Of a stretch of 64,000 nucleotides of DNA, positions 1 through 9,080 are shown piece by piece. The stretch is from Alcaligenes faecalis. GTDB taxonomy: Bacteria; Pseudomonadota; Gammaproteobacteria; Burkholderiales; Burkholderiaceae_B. The stretch is from the NCBI RefSeq assembly GCF_009497775.1, contig NZ_CP031012.1, positions 186,001 to 250,000 of the forward strand. Reading direction: 5' to 3'. Both the position numbers and the translations under genes were made by a program. Position 1 is the first letter of the stretch; the number at the start of each line of letters is the position of its first letter. The notes under the pieces were generated by a model, which was not told the DNA's origin, did no database searches, and saw nothing but the letters and a program-made list of their open reading frames with translations.

Positions 1-24
1 ACTGCCAGGGCGGGAGGCAGGTAA

Positions 25-54
25 GCAGCGGCGGAACTCCCCTTCCGCGACTGC
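25..54 (-). terminator. Possible hairpin after the LeuD-like gene
   Basis: Two 12-nt arms (25-36 and 43-54) pair with two mismatches around a 6-nt loop, just downstream of the LeuD-like stop codon in the direction of transcription. No clear U-tract follows, so this may be a weak terminator or only an RNA hairpin. Nothing else can be called in bases 1-72. Confidence 0.25.
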
Positions 55-72
55 CCCCTTTATCTATCGTCT

Positions 73-711
73 TTAGCTAAATAACCAGGGTTCCTGTTTC
101 CTGCGGTGTTGCTCGTATGCCTGGATCTGATCCATTTTCTGCTCTGTCACGCTGATGTCGTCCAGCGCCAGCAGCAGGCGGTGGCGACGTTCAGGCTCCA
201 CCTGGAAACGGATGTGTTGATCGGGACCGATCAACATGCAGGCTTCCAGATCTACCGTCCATTCATCCCACGGATTTTGCGCGGCAGTGGTGAATAAGCC
301 ATCAATCTGCTCCGCAGCCAGCTGTATCGGCAACATGCCGTTTTTAAAGCAGTTATTGCGGAAGATGTCAGCAAATGAAGGGGCGATAAGTACCGCAATG
401 CCTAAATCCTTCAACGCCCAGACCGCGTGTTCGCGACTGGACCCGCAGCCAAAGTTTTCGCGTCCCAGCAGAATGCGGGCGCCTTGCGCATGCGGCTGAT
501 GCAGGCAAAAACTGTGGATCGGCTCACGCTCGGCCAGCGGTTTGCCGGGGTAGCCAATATCCGCGTACCGCCAGTTGTCGAAGGCATATTGCCCAAAGCC
601 GGTGCGCGACAAGGAAGTCATGTACTGCTTGGGCAAGATCGCGTCGGTGTCCACATTGGCGCGGTCCAGCGCAATCAGGCGCGAGCGCACGGAAGTAAAG
701 GGTGTGTTCAT
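73..711 (-). CDS. leuD: LeuD-like small subunit of an aconitase-family hydro-lyase
   Basis: This 212-residue protein has the length and motifs of 3-isopropylmalate dehydratase small subunits: [10 protein letters not shown] near residues 21-30 and the swivel-domain loop [11 protein letters not shown] at 87-97. With the LeuC-like product it would form a 4Fe-4S hydro-lyase in the cytoplasm. Its ATG overlaps the LeuC-like stop by 4 bp, so the two are translationally coupled. The context is a CoA transferase and an HMG-CoA-lyase-like gene rather than other leucine genes. The true substrate may therefore be citraconate, maleate or another small unsaturated diacid instead of isopropylmalate. The family is clear; the substrate is inference. 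Genes beyond position 1 could still restore a leucine context. Confidence 0.9.
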   Translation of the reverse strand: MNTPFTSVRSRLIALDRANVDTDAILPKQYMTSLSRTGFGQYAFDNWRYADIGYPGKPLAEREPIHSFCLHQPHAQGARILLGRENFGCGSSREHAVWALKDLGIAVLIAPSFADIFRNNCFKNGMLPIQLAAEQIDGLFTTAAQNPWDEWTVDLEACMLIGPDQHIRFQVEPERRHRLLLALDDISVTEQKMDQIQAYEQHRRKQEPWLFS

Positions 712-2120
712 GCAGCGTCCCAGTGGCGGATATCGACAAGATGGCCTGCAATTGCGGCGGCAGCTGCCATGGCGGGGCTCATCAGGTGTGTGCGTCCCAA
801 GGCGCCCTGCCTGCCTTCAAAATTGCGGTTGGAGGTGGAGGCGCAGCGCTCGCCCGGATTCAGGCGGTCTTCGTTCATGCCCAGGCACATGGAGCAGCCC
901 GGCTCGCGCCATTCAAAACCGGCTTGCGTGAAAACCTGGTCCAAGCCTTCCTGCTCGGCCTGACGGCGTACCAATCCCGAGCCGGGTACGACCAAGGCTT
1001 GCAGCACCGTGCTGGCCACGCGTTTGCCTTTCACCATGGCCGCAGCGCTGCGCAAGTCTTCAATGCGGGCGTTGGTACAGGAACCAATAAACACCCGGTC
1101 TATGCTGATACCCGCCAGCGGCTGCCCGGCCTGCAAGGCCATATAGTTCAAGGCGCGTTGGGCGTCAGCCTGTTTGCCCGTGGTGGCCGCTAATGGATCA
1201 GGCACAAGCTGGTCGATAGCCGCCGCCATATCGGGGGAGGTTCCCCAGGTCACAGTAGGGGCGACCTGCGTGGCGTCGATTTGCAAGTGCTGATCGTATT
1301 GGCAGCCCTCATCGCTGATCAGCGTGCGCCAGTATTGTTCCGCCTTGTCCCAGGCCTCGCCTTTCGGTGCCAAGGGGCGACTGCGCACATAGTCCAGAGT
1401 CTTGTCGTCCACAGCGACCAGACCAATACGGGCACCCGCTTCGATCGCCATATTGCACAAGGTCATGCGCCCTTCCATGGACAAGGCGCGGATGGCGGGG
1501 CCGGTAAACTCGATGGCACAGTCCCGCCCGCCATCTGCACCCATGCGGGCAATGATGTGCAGGATCAGATCCTTGGCGGTGCTGGTAGCGGGCAGTTCGC
1601 CTTGCACATCCACTTGCAGGCTGCGCATGCGTTTTGCGGCCAGACATTGTGTGGCCAGAACATGCTCCACCTCGGAGGTGCCAATGCCAAAGGCCAAAGC
1701 CGCAAACGCACCATGCGTGCTGGTATGGGAATCTCCGGCCACGATGCTGGAGCCGGGCAAGGTCATGCCCTGTTCGGGTCCGATCACGTGAATGATGCCC
1801 TGGCGCTCGTCATCCAGCCCAAAATAGCGCAGGCCAAATTCCCGGCTATTGATCTCCATCTGGTCGATCTGCGCTTGGGCCAAAGGATCTTCCAGACGCT
1901 GATTGCGGCGACGAGTGGGCACGTTGTGGTCCACCGTGGTCAGTGCGGTTTCCGGGCGACGCACATGGCGTCCGGCCAGGCGCAAACTCTCGAAGGCTTG
2001 CGGACTGGTGACTTCGTACAACAACTGACGGTCTATGTAGATCAGATCATGCTCATCGTCTACTGCCGCGACGCGATGTGTATCCCAGAGCTTTTGAAAA
2101 AGGGTACGGGCCGTGCTCAT
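708..2120 (-). CDS. leuC: LeuC-like large subunit of an aconitase-family hydro-lyase
   Basis: The 470-residue product matches LeuC in length and carries the three cysteines expected to bind the 4Fe-4S cluster: one in GSCTNAR (about residue 348) and two in GCSMCLGMN (about 409 and 412). The substrate-loop motif [20 protein letters not shown] is also present. I chose the ATG at 2120 because it overlaps the lyase stop by 4 bp, as at the other junctions of this operon; an in-frame ATG at 2129 would add three residues. It works with the LeuD-like subunit. Placement after a CoA transferase and a lyase suggests a catabolic hydratase (citraconate/citramalate or maleate/malate type) over leucine biosynthesis, but sequence alone cannot separate these. 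Confidence 0.9.
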   Translation of the reverse strand: MSTARTLFQKLWDTHRVAAVDDEHDLIYIDRQLLYEVTSPQAFESLRLAGRHVRRPETALTTVDHNVPTRRRNQRLEDPLAQAQIDQMEINSREFGLRYFGLDDERQGIIHVIGPEQGMTLPGSSIVAGDSHTSTHGAFAALAFGIGTSEVEHVLATQCLAAKRMRSLQVDVQGELPATSTAKDLILHIIARMGADGGRDCAIEFTGPAIRALSMEGRMTLCNMAIEAGARIGLVAVDDKTLDYVRSRPLAPKGEAWDKAEQYWRTLISDEGCQYDQHLQIDATQVAPTVTWGTSPDMAAAIDQLVPDPLAATTGKQADAQRALNYMALQAGQPLAGISIDRVFIGSCTNARIEDLRSAAAMVKGKRVASTVLQALVVPGSGLVRRQAEQEGLDQVFTQAGFEWREPGCSMCLGMNEDRLNPGERCASTSNRNFEGRQGALGRTHLMSPAMAAAAAIAGHLVDIRHWDAA

Positions 2121-3022
2121 GGTTGGCATACCTTCAAGGCGTAGGCAGGCCCCGCTTTGTGCAGGCGACTTTGAATAGGCTCTTGCGTCAGGGCCGCGAT
2201 TTCTTCGGCCAAGGGCTGGAGCGCTTCCAGATTCAAACCTGTTTCCACACCGCTGATCTGGAACATATGCGCCAGATCTTCCAGGCTGGCATTGCCGCTG
2301 GCACCGGGGGCGTAGGGGCAGCCACCCAAACCGGCCAAAGCCGCATCGAAACGACGTCCGCCTTCACGATAGGCCGCCCAGGCATTGGCCAGCGCCAGCC
2401 CGCGGGTGTCATGGAAATGGCCGGTTACGCCCTGCTCGCCATACAAGCTCAAGGCGGCTTGGGTCAGGCGCTCTACATCCACGGGCGAACCCATGCCGGT
2501 GGTATCGCACAGGCTGATGGAGCTGGCTCCCATGCGCTGCACTTCCTGCATCAAGGCAATCACGTGTGCGGGGGCGACGGCGCCGGTAAAGGGGCAGCCG
2601 AAAGCGGTGGACAGGGACACGTTGACCGGCGTTTTTTCCGCCGCTTCCAGTACCTGTTCCAGCTGGGCCAGTGATTGCGCAATGTTCATGCGCAGATTGG
2701 CCTGGTTATGCGCTTCAGAGGCTGAAAACACAAAGTTCAGCTCGTTCATATTGGCTGCCAAAGCGCGCTGCGCACCGCGCAGATTGGGGACCAGTGCGGT
2801 GTAGCAGACTTGAGGGTCGCGTGTGGTCAGACTGGCCAGCTCGTCGGCATCCGCCAAGGAGGGGATGGCTTTGGGCGACGTAAAGGACGTCAGCTCAATC
2901 TTGCGCACGCCGCATTGAGGCAGTCCTTGCGCGATACGCAGTTTGTCCGGCGTAGGCACCCAGCGTGGCACGATTTGCAGGCCGTCACGCAAGGTGACGT
3001 CGGTGATCAATACGGTACTCAT
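2117..3022 (-). CDS. HMG-CoA lyase family protein (acyl-CoA retro-aldolase)
   Basis: The 301-residue protein is a TIM-barrel lyase of the DRE-TIM superfamily. It begins with VTLRDGLQ, which holds the catalytic Arg-Asp pair, has [12 protein letters not shown] for metal binding, and ends with the family signature [13 protein letters not shown] containing the flexible-loop cysteine. Such enzymes cleave hydroxymethylglutaryl-CoA or related 3-hydroxyacyl-CoAs to acetyl-CoA plus a keto acid. The start at 3022 overlaps the CoA transferase stop by 4 bp; an upstream in-frame extension to 3124 lies inside that gene and is not needed. Next to a CoA transferase and a LeuCD-type hydratase, a citramalyl-CoA or malyl-CoA-like substrate is plausible. 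Confidence 0.88.
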   Translation of the reverse strand: MSTVLITDVTLRDGLQIVPRWVPTPDKLRIAQGLPQCGVRKIELTSFTSPKAIPSLADADELASLTTRDPQVCYTALVPNLRGAQRALAANMNELNFVFSASEAHNQANLRMNIAQSLAQLEQVLEAAEKTPVNVSLSTAFGCPFTGAVAPAHVIALMQEVQRMGASSISLCDTTGMGSPVDVERLTQAALSLYGEQGVTGHFHDTRGLALANAWAAYREGGRRFDAALAGLGGCPYAPGASGNASLEDLAHMFQISGVETGLNLEALQPLAEEIAALTQEPIQSRLHKAGPAYALKVCQP

Positions 3023-4230
3023 TCCACGATTCCTTGTTCGCGCAGGGCTTGGCGGCGCTCCGGGCTCATGCCCAGTTCTTGCAGGATGCTGTCTGTGTGC
3101 TCGCCCAACTCCGGCCCCAACCATTGAGTGGCGCCGGGGCTGCGGCTTAGCTTGGGCACGATGCCGGGTATGGTCAGCTCCTGGCCGTCTTCCAGTGTGT
3201 GTTTCTCCAGCATGCCGCGCGCCTGGTAGTGCGGGTCATCCAGAATGTCGGCGGCGGTGTAGATGCTGCCGCTGGGAACTTCGGCCTTGTCCAATGCTGT
3301 CAGCACATCTTCCAGGCTGCGCGCGCCGGTCCAGTCGCCAATGGTTTGGTCCAGCATGGCGCTGTGTTCCACGCGTCCGGCGTTGTCGGACAGGCGCGGA
3401 TCGTTGGCCAGATCGGGCCGGCTCATGGCCTGCATCAGACGAATGAAAATGGCATCGCTATTAGCCGCAATCACCACCCATTTGCCGTCGCCGGTGGGAT
3501 AGGTGTTGGACGGTGCGATACCGGGCAGGCTGGCTCCGGTGCGTTCGCGTTGATGACCATTCAGTTGATAGTCCGGAATCAGGCTTTCCATGATGGCAAA
3601 GACAGATTCGTACAAGGCCACATCAATCATTTGGCCCTGCCCGCCTTCCTGGCGCAGATGGTGCATGGCCAGCAGCGCGCCTATGGTGCCGTACAGCGAA
3701 GCCAGCGTATCGCCCAGGCTGACACCGGCTCGTACGGGGGGGCGATCCGGATAGCCTGTGCCATAACGCAGGCCACCCATACATTCCGCGATGGCGGCAA
3801 AGCCGGGGCGACGGTGATAGGGGCCATCCTGTCCATAGCCGGAGACGCGTACCATGATCAGGCGCGGGTTCAGTGCGTGCAGCGTTTCCCAGCCCAGGCC
3901 CCAGCGTTCCAGTACGCCAGGGCGGAAATTTTCAATGACGATATCGCTTTGCAGGGCCAGCTCACGGGCAATTTCCTGGCCCTCGGGCTGGCGCAGATCC
4001 AGCGCAATGGAGCGCTTGTTGCGGCTTTGCACGCGCCACCACAGGGAGGTGTCCTTGTGCAGCTGCCGCCAGCGGCGTAGCGGGTCGCCTTTGCCGGGCG
4101 GTTCGATCTTGATGACATCGGCCCCGAATTGGGCCAGCAGGCTACCGGCATAGGGGCCGGCAATCAATGAACCCAGCTCCAGGACTTTGATGCCTTTGAG
4201 CGGGGGTTCGGTAAAGCTGTTCTTATCCAT
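3019..4230 (-). CDS. CaiB/BaiF family III CoA transferase
   Basis: The 403-residue product shows family III features throughout: LELGSLIAGPYAG near the N-terminus, GADVIKIEPPGKGDPLR, NKRSIALDL, and the GVSLGDTLASLYG region whose Asp (about residue 174) fits the catalytic aspartate that carries the acyl-anhydride intermediate. These enzymes move CoA from a donor such as succinyl-CoA to a carboxylic acid. It is the first gene of a tightly overlapping four-gene operon and probably activates the acid that the downstream lyase cleaves. The substrate is not evident from sequence. A terminator (4332-4354) separates it from the upstream TRAP genes, so it likely has its own promoter within 4231-4331. 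Confidence 0.92.
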   Translation of the reverse strand: MDKNSFTEPPLKGIKVLELGSLIAGPYAGSLLAQFGADVIKIEPPGKGDPLRRWRQLHKDTSLWWRVQSRNKRSIALDLRQPEGQEIARELALQSDIVIENFRPGVLERWGLGWETLHALNPRLIMVRVSGYGQDGPYHRRPGFAAIAECMGGLRYGTGYPDRPPVRAGVSLGDTLASLYGTIGALLAMHHLRQEGGQGQMIDVALYESVFAIMESLIPDYQLNGHQRERTGASLPGIAPSNTYPTGDGKWVVIAANSDAIFIRLMQAMSRPDLANDPRLSDNAGRVEHSAMLDQTIGDWTGARSLEDVLTALDKAEVPSGSIYTAADILDDPHYQARGMLEKHTLEDGQELTIPGIVPKLSRSPGATQWLGPELGEHTDSILQELGMSPERRQALREQGIVE

Positions 4231-4331
4231 TTCTGTTTCCTCCAGCTATGGATTCTGGAATAGAAAAAGAAAGTGGAAAAGCAATCAAATATTATGCTGC
4301 CATCGTAAAAAACGTGGGTGGAAGATAAATA

Positions 4332-4354
4332 AAAACCCGCATTAAGCGGGTTTT
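4332..4354 (-). terminator. Rho-independent terminator after TRAP system 1
   Basis: A perfect 9-bp stem (4332-4340 with 4346-4354) closes a 5-nt ATTAA loop and has A/T runs on both sides. It lies immediately past the DctM stop codon. It should end the TRAP transcript before the CoA transferase operon. Confidence 0.8.
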
Positions 4355-4358
4355 ATTT

Positions 4359-5657
4359 TTAAAGCGTTCTAGGTAACCAAAGAATGATGTCGGGGAATAT
4401 CGTCAAAATGATAATCGCCAGAATTTCCAGGGCCACAAAGGGCAGCGCACCACGAGTAATCTGCTGTAGCGAGATCTGCGGGGCAATGCCTTTGATCACA
4501 TACAGATTCAATCCCACCGGCGGTGTAATTACGGCCATTTCGCAGGCAATAATCATCACAATGCCAAACCAGAGAGGATCGTAACCCAGGGCCACAATAA
4601 CCGGCAGTAAAACAGGCGTGGTGATCAGAATAAGCGAAACAATATCCAGGAACATGCCGATCAAAATAAGAAACAGCAGAACGAATATCAGAATGACCCA
4701 CGCCGGTTGAGACGAAGCCGTAATCAGCGTGACCAGCTTTTGCGGAATCATCAGACGCGTCATGATGTAGCCAAACAGCAGTGCGGCGGCCAGAATCAGC
4801 AAGATCATGCCGCTGGTGACGGCGGTGGAACGCAGGATTTGCAGCGCCGTGCGCCAGTTCATTTCGCCATAGGCAATGGCGATCAGGAACGCGCCGGAGG
4901 CACCGATACCGGCTGCTTCGGTGGGCGTGGCAATACCCAGATAGATAGTTCCGAGCACCAGCAGAATCAGCAGTGCGGCGGCCCAGATATCTTTCAAGGC
5001 ACCCAGCTTTTGCGCCCAGGTAACCGTTTCCGAATTACGAGGAGCGGCTTCAGGGCGGAAGATGGCAACCAGCGCGACATAGATCACCATCATGACGGTA
5101 ACCATCAGGGCGGGCAACAAGGCACCAATGAACAGCTTGCCGATGGACTGGTCCGCCATTTCGCCATACAGCACAAATCCGATGCTGGGAGGAATCAGCA
5201 AGGCCAGCGCACCGGCCGCGGCAATCGTCCCACCGGACAGGCTGGGCGAGTAACCGCGCTTGAGCATTTCAGGAATGGCAAAGCGGCCAATTGTGGCTGC
5301 GCCGGCCACACTGACACCGCTCATGGCACCGAACACAGCCGAGCTGCCCACACTGGCCACGGCCAAACCACCGGGCAAACGGTTCAACCACAGGTAAAAC
5401 AACTGATAGAGCTTGCCGCCGATACTGGTGCGCGCAATGACTTCGCCCATCAGGATGAACAGCGGAATGGCGATCAGGGAGTAGCTGGCCATGCCACGGT
5501 GCAAGGTGGCGGGGATCACGTCCAGACCGGCCAGGCCGGACTTCATCAAAATACCGGAAATACTGGCAACACCCAGCGCGGCGAAGATGGGGGTACCGAT
5601 AACCATCAGGATGGCAAAGCAAGCCATCATCAGGCTGAAAATGAGCATGGAATCCAT
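4359..5657 (-). CDS. TRAP transporter large permease, DctM type (system 1)
   Basis: The 432-residue, very hydrophobic protein has the DctM layout of about 12 membrane segments. It carries the DctM-typical stretches GAMSGVSVAGAATIGRFAIPEM, GGTIAAAGALALLIPPSIGF and the C-terminal AVITPPVGLNLYVIKGIA, each read here only as family landmarks. It is the Na+-coupled transport subunit of a tripartite periplasmic transporter. I chose the ATG at 5657, one base past the DctQ stop; an upstream in-frame start at 5693 would overlap DctQ. Its partners are the DctQ and DctP genes directly upstream. Confidence 0.93.
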   Translation of the reverse strand: MDSMLIFSLMMACFAILMVIGTPIFAALGVASISGILMKSGLAGLDVIPATLHRGMASYSLIAIPLFILMGEVIARTSIGGKLYQLFYLWLNRLPGGLAVASVGSSAVFGAMSGVSVAGAATIGRFAIPEMLKRGYSPSLSGGTIAAAGALALLIPPSIGFVLYGEMADQSIGKLFIGALLPALMVTVMMVIYVALVAIFRPEAAPRNSETVTWAQKLGALKDIWAAALLILLVLGTIYLGIATPTEAAGIGASGAFLIAIAYGEMNWRTALQILRSTAVTSGMILLILAAALLFGYIMTRLMIPQKLVTLITASSQPAWVILIFVLLFLILIGMFLDIVSLILITTPVLLPVIVALGYDPLWFGIVMIIACEMAVITPPVGLNLYVIKGIAPQISLQQITRGALPFVALEILAIIILTIFPDIILWLPRTL

Positions 5658-5658
5658 G

Positions 5659-6177
5659 TCAGAACTCCTTGATGCTGTCGTTGGATTCCACACTGTTCGG
5701 AATGAACAGTTGGCGCAGGGTCGCCAGACCCAGCAAGGTGCCGCCCAGCGGGATCATGCCGTAAGCCATCCACAGGGGGAAACGCAGCATGGAAGCCGAG
5801 CGATAGTTACGGGCAATGGCGGTTTCCACCACCGAAATACCGGCCCACAAGAGCACCAGGCAGAAAAACAGAATGCACAGCTGCGACACGCAGCTTGCCA
5901 GGCGCTGGCCGCGTGGGGAAAACTTCTGGTGGAAAGCCTCGACGCTGACGTGGCGGTTTTCCAGGTGGACCCAGCCTATGGAAAGCCAGGAGCACACCAG
6001 CAGCAAGTACACACACACTTCAGTGATGTAAATGCTGGGGCTGTTAAAGACATAGCGCGCAATGACGCCATAGGTGCAGGCAAGCATCAGGGCGGTCAAA
6101 GCGACTTCAGCCACCAGGATGGCGACTCGGTTGCTGCCGCGCGCAAATGCGCCCAGGAAGTGAATAAGTGGATTCAT
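5659..6177 (-). CDS. TRAP transporter small permease, DctQ type (system 1)
   Basis: This 172-residue protein has four predicted membrane helices and the DctQ-typical sequence ISIGWVHLENRHVSVEAF in the middle, matching the conserved histidine-rich loop of the family. It bridges the binding protein and DctM. It sits one base upstream of DctM and is separated from DctP by a 59-bp gap holding a stable hairpin at 6199-6223. Confidence 0.9.
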   Translation of the reverse strand: MNPLIHFLGAFARGSNRVAILVAEVALTALMLACTYGVIARYVFNSPSIYITEVCVYLLLVCSWLSIGWVHLENRHVSVEAFHQKFSPRGQRLASCVSQLCILFFCLVLLWAGISVVETAIARNYRSASMLRFPLWMAYGMIPLGGTLLGLATLRQLFIPNSVESNDSIKEF

Positions 6178-6198
6178 GGTGTCTCCACACGAGAGCAG

Positions 6199-6223
6199 CG
6201 CGCCAGTGGTTCACACTGGCGCG
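6199..6223 (-). promoter_or_regulatory. Intercistronic hairpin between dctP and dctQ (system 1)
   Basis: A perfect 10-bp inverted repeat (CGCGCCAGTG at 6199-6208 and its complement at 6214-6223) with a 5-nt loop lies between the receptor stop and the permease start. There is no U-tract, so it is more likely an mRNA-stabilising or partial-termination element that favours receptor over permease expression. Confidence 0.6.
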
Positions 6224-6236
6224 TCTTCACGCGTGA

Positions 6237-7238
6237 TCAGGGCTGGCGGGTTTTCTCGATCAGGTCCAGGTAGGCGGGACCGTTATCGACCTGCTTGCTC
6301 CACTCATCAATGGCAGGGCGGGTCAGCTTGCGCATCTCTTCCAACTGGGCGGGTTCAACGCGGTTGATCGCCACACCGGCTTGTTCGTAGCGTTTCAGCG
6401 CCTGGTCTACAAAGGCGTTCACACGATCAAACTGTTCTTGGTCGCGCTGGTGGGCGGCCTTGCTGATGATCTCTTGTAGATCAGGTGGCAGGGATTCCCA
6501 CTTCTTGCGGTTGATGGTCAGCACGGACACGTCGATACCGAAGTTGGCGATGGACAGGTACTTGGCCACTTCGTACAGATTGCGGCCAATGCCGGTCAGC
6601 AATGGACGGGGGGTGGCGTCGATCACACCACGGTCAAAGGCCAGGTACAGTTCGGACGAGGGCATGCCGGTGGGCGAGCCGCCCAGCAGTTGCAGTGCGC
6701 GTGCGTCCATGGAGCTGGTCGAGGCCCAGACTTTGCCTTTGACATCCGCTGCCGAGTTGATCGGAGCCTTGCGGCTGTAGAACTCGTAGGGGTCCCACGG
6801 AGCCAGGCCCAGGACCACGGCGTCGTGTGTGTCGCGCAGCTCCTGTTCGGCACCCAGCTTGAACAGGCCCTGGTCCAGAGCACGTTTTAGGTGAGCCGTG
6901 CTGTCAAACAGGAATGGCAGGGTAAAGATGTTCAGCGCAGGCACGGTACCGCTGGGGTAGGTGCTGGTCATGTTGACGATGTCCACGTCACCACGCGACA
7001 GGGCGGGCAGTTCCTCGTAGCCGTCAAACAACTGGCCGGAGTGGAACACATTGATCTTGATCCGGCCCTGGCTTTCTTTTTCCACGGTCTGGACGAAGTT
7101 CTCGATTGGCTTCCAGGCGTATTCGTAGGAAGGGGGCAAGTAGGTCGAGAAAGTCAGCTCAACTTCTTGGGCGTGGGCGGGCGAAATGCCTAGCGCCAGG
7201 GTGCAGGCGGTCAGCGCCGCTGTCAGGGCTTTTTTCAT
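6237..7238 (-). CDS. TRAP transporter solute receptor, DctP type (system 1)
   Basis: The 333-residue protein starts with a Sec signal peptide (MKKALTAALTACTLALG, cleavage near AHAQ) and follows the DctP fold: LTFSTYLPPSYEYAW, GRIKINVFHSGQLF, then FDRGVIDATPRPL. It would capture the substrate in the periplasm for DctQM. The segment that usually contains the carboxylate-binding arginine (G-x-K-I-R-V in most DctP proteins) reads GKVWAST here, with Trp at about residue 171. This suggests a ligand bound in an unusual way or without the typical carboxylate. Its operon partner upstream is an amidohydrolase-like gene, which fits an amide or otherwise non-classical ligand. Confidence 0.92.
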   Translation of the reverse strand: MKKALTAALTACTLALGISPAHAQEVELTFSTYLPPSYEYAWKPIENFVQTVEKESQGRIKINVFHSGQLFDGYEELPALSRGDVDIVNMTSTYPSGTVPALNIFTLPFLFDSTAHLKRALDQGLFKLGAEQELRDTHDAVVLGLAPWDPYEFYSRKAPINSAADVKGKVWASTSSMDARALQLLGGSPTGMPSSELYLAFDRGVIDATPRPLLTGIGRNLYEVAKYLSIANFGIDVSVLTINRKKWESLPPDLQEIISKAAHQRDQEQFDRVNAFVDQALKRYEQAGVAINRVEPAQLEEMRKLTRPAIDEWSKQVDNGPAYLDLIEKTRQP

Positions 7239-7272
7239 GAAGGTCTCCTGTGGTTTCTTTTTTTGTGTAGCG

Positions 7273-7893
7273 TTAAAGCGTGTGTAGATGGGTGATCAAG
7301 TCCGCCGAGGGCAGGACTTCGGCGTATTTACTGGCCATATCGACCAGGTTGCTGCGGTGTTGGGCTGCCGAGCGGTCAGCCACCGCATCTTCAGCCACGA
7401 ATGGGGCAAATCCCGACTGCAGGCTGTCCACCACGCTGGCACGGACGCAACCGCTGGTGGTGGCACCGGCCACAATCAGCATGTCGCAGCCCTGATGGGC
7501 CAGCAAGGCAGGCAGCGGCGTGCCGTAAAAGGCGGAAGCCTGGGTCTTGTACAGGATGATGTCTTGTTCGGGGTCGTAGTCCAGCCGTGGGTCCAGCTCA
7601 CAGGCAGACGAACCGCGCAGCAGGCAGCGCAAGGACGAGGCCTTGGTCAGCCACAGATTGGCATCGGCCAGATGAGCCTCGTAGCCGATGATGGTGAAAA
7701 TAACGCGACCCTTGCCACGCATGGCGCGGATCAAGGCATTGGTTTGCTCGATCTGGCTGTCGCAGTTCGAGGCCAGGGGCGTCAGGCCCGGTTCGGTAAA
7801 ACCACGTTGAAAGTCGATAACGACCAAAGCCGGCTGTTGCCCCATGGGCAGGGTGCCGTCAAACCCCCCTTTCAGATTATCGCTATCGCGCAT
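7273..7893 (-). CDS. Isochorismatase-family cysteine hydrolase (amidohydrolase)
   Basis: The 206-residue protein has the triad of the isochorismatase/N-carbamoylsarcosine amidase family: Asp in ALVVIDFQRGF (residue 27), Lys in LYKTQASAFYG (116) and the nucleophilic Cys in ATTSGCVRASV (149). The long TTSGCVRASVVDSLQSGF stretch is characteristic of the branch that includes N-carbamoylsarcosine amidases and maleamate amidohydrolases. It is the first gene of the TRAP operon, 34 bp before DctP, and divergent from a LysR gene. It probably hydrolyses an amide after uptake. The precise amide is unknown. Confidence 0.88.
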   Translation of the reverse strand: MRDSDNLKGGFDGTLPMGQQPALVVIDFQRGFTEPGLTPLASNCDSQIEQTNALIRAMRGKGRVIFTIIGYEAHLADANLWLTKASSLRCLLRGSSACELDPRLDYDPEQDIILYKTQASAFYGTPLPALLAHQGCDMLIVAGATTSGCVRASVVDSLQSGFAPFVAEDAVADRSAAQHRSNLVDMASKYAEVLPSADLITHLHTL

Positions 7894-8062
7894 CTGTTCT
7901 CCCCTTATATTTTTCCTGACTTAAATAATCAGGTTCCGTATTATTTGCGTAGTCTGTCATCGCTAATGACGTGAGTACAGCGTCAAATTGCGATGGTGCT
8001 ATCGCAATTGATGATGGCAGAGCGCTTGTCGCGATGGCCTTCATAGGATGGAATACTGGCTT

Positions 8063-8947
8063 ATGAACATCGATCCCAAATCTTTGCGGCTGTTTTTGTT
8101 GGTGCTGGAGCGCGGCACCATCTCGGGGGCAGCCGAGCAGTTTCACATTGCCCCAGCGGCAGTCAGCAAGCGCCTTAGCGATCTGGAGCAGCAGCTAGGT
8201 GCAGCCTTGATCGAGCGCAGCAATAAGGGTGTGTATCCAACGGCAGCGGGTAAATCGCTGGCTGCCATGTCGCAACGTCTGCTGGATGATATGGATGCCA
8301 TGGGCGCACTGATGCGGGACTTCGCGGGTGGAGCAACCGGGCATGTACGGATTGCTGCGAACCTGTCGTCCATCACGCAGTTTTTGCCGCAGGCTTTGAG
8401 CTCCTTTATGGCACGTCATCCCAAAGTGCGGGTGTCGCTGGAGGAACGTATCAGTGCCGGAGTCGCCCAGGCGGTGGCCGACAACAATGCCGATCTGGGC
8501 GTGCTGATTCGAGGCGTAGGCAGTGCCGAGGTGGAGTACTACGACTATCGCCAGGACGAGCTGGTTCTGCTGGTGCCCGCCACACATCCTTTGGCAGGTC
8601 AGGGAGAACTGGCCTTTGCCGATACGCTGGATTTTGACTATGTGGGCATGCATACCGGCAGCCATCCCAACCTTTTGCTGATACGTGCCGCCAGTGAACT
8701 GGAGCGCCCGTGGCGTTGCCGTGTGCAAGTCACCAGCTACGATGCGCAGTGCCGCATGATCGAGGCGGGTTTGGGGATTGGCGTGCTGCCCCGCTCCGTG
8801 GCCGAGTCCTATGTGCAGAGCCTGGGGCTGGTTTTATGTGTGATCAAGGAGCCCTGGACCTCCCGCCGCGTGGCCTTGTGTGTGCGTAGTCGCTATAGCT
8901 TGTCGCCCGCCGCGCGTCTGCTGATGGACCATCTGTTGCAGAATTGA
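8063..8947 (+). CDS. LysR-family transcriptional regulator
   Basis: This 294-residue regulator has a LysR N-terminal winged helix (LRLFLLVLERGTISGAAEQF, then APAAVSKRLSDLEQQLGAAL) and a C-terminal periplasmic-binding-like effector domain. It is divergently transcribed from the isochorismatase-TRAP operon across 169 bp, the usual arrangement for a LysR protein that controls its neighbour. I prefer the ATG at 8063; another ATG at 8048 adds five residues. The effector is presumably the TRAP substrate or a breakdown product. Confidence 0.9.
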   Translation: MNIDPKSLRLFLLVLERGTISGAAEQFHIAPAAVSKRLSDLEQQLGAALIERSNKGVYPTAAGKSLAAMSQRLLDDMDAMGALMRDFAGGATGHVRIAANLSSITQFLPQALSSFMARHPKVRVSLEERISAGVAQAVADNNADLGVLIRGVGSAEVEYYDYRQDELVLLVPATHPLAGQGELAFADTLDFDYVGMHTGSHPNLLLIRAASELERPWRCRVQVTSYDAQCRMIEAGLGIGVLPRSVAESYVQSLGLVLCVIKEPWTSRRVALCVRSRYSLSPAARLLMDHLLQN

Positions 8948-9027
8948 CGCGTCTGCCAGCACTAGCCAAAATCCCTGAAGGCAGGCTACAAGCCCTTTCC
9001 AGTGATTTTTCGGCACGCCAGATTTCT

Positions 9028-9080
9028 TAATGAGAATGACTCTTGATATTTTTAGAATTCTTGATAATAATAGTTCTCAT
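9028..9080 (+). promoter_or_regulatory. Candidate Fur box region upstream of and overlapping the bfd start
   Basis: Two A/T-rich stretches resemble the Fur consensus GATAATGATAATCATTATC: TAATGAGAATGACTCTTGAT at 9028-9047 and GATAATAATAGTTCTCAT at 9063-9080. The second runs into the bfd ATG at 9079, so Fur binding there could block both transcription and initiation. No good Shine-Dalgarno sequence precedes this start. Iron repression of bfd is known in other bacteria; the site here is inferred by eye. Confidence 0.55.

Noticed and set aside
2117-3124. Longer start for the HMG-CoA-lyase-like protein
   Set aside because: The extra 34 residues lie inside the CoA transferase gene and are not homologous to the family N-terminus.
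4707-5672. 321-residue plus-strand open frame
   Set aside because: It is the reverse shadow of the DctM gene, with a repetitive Gln/Gly/His-rich translation.
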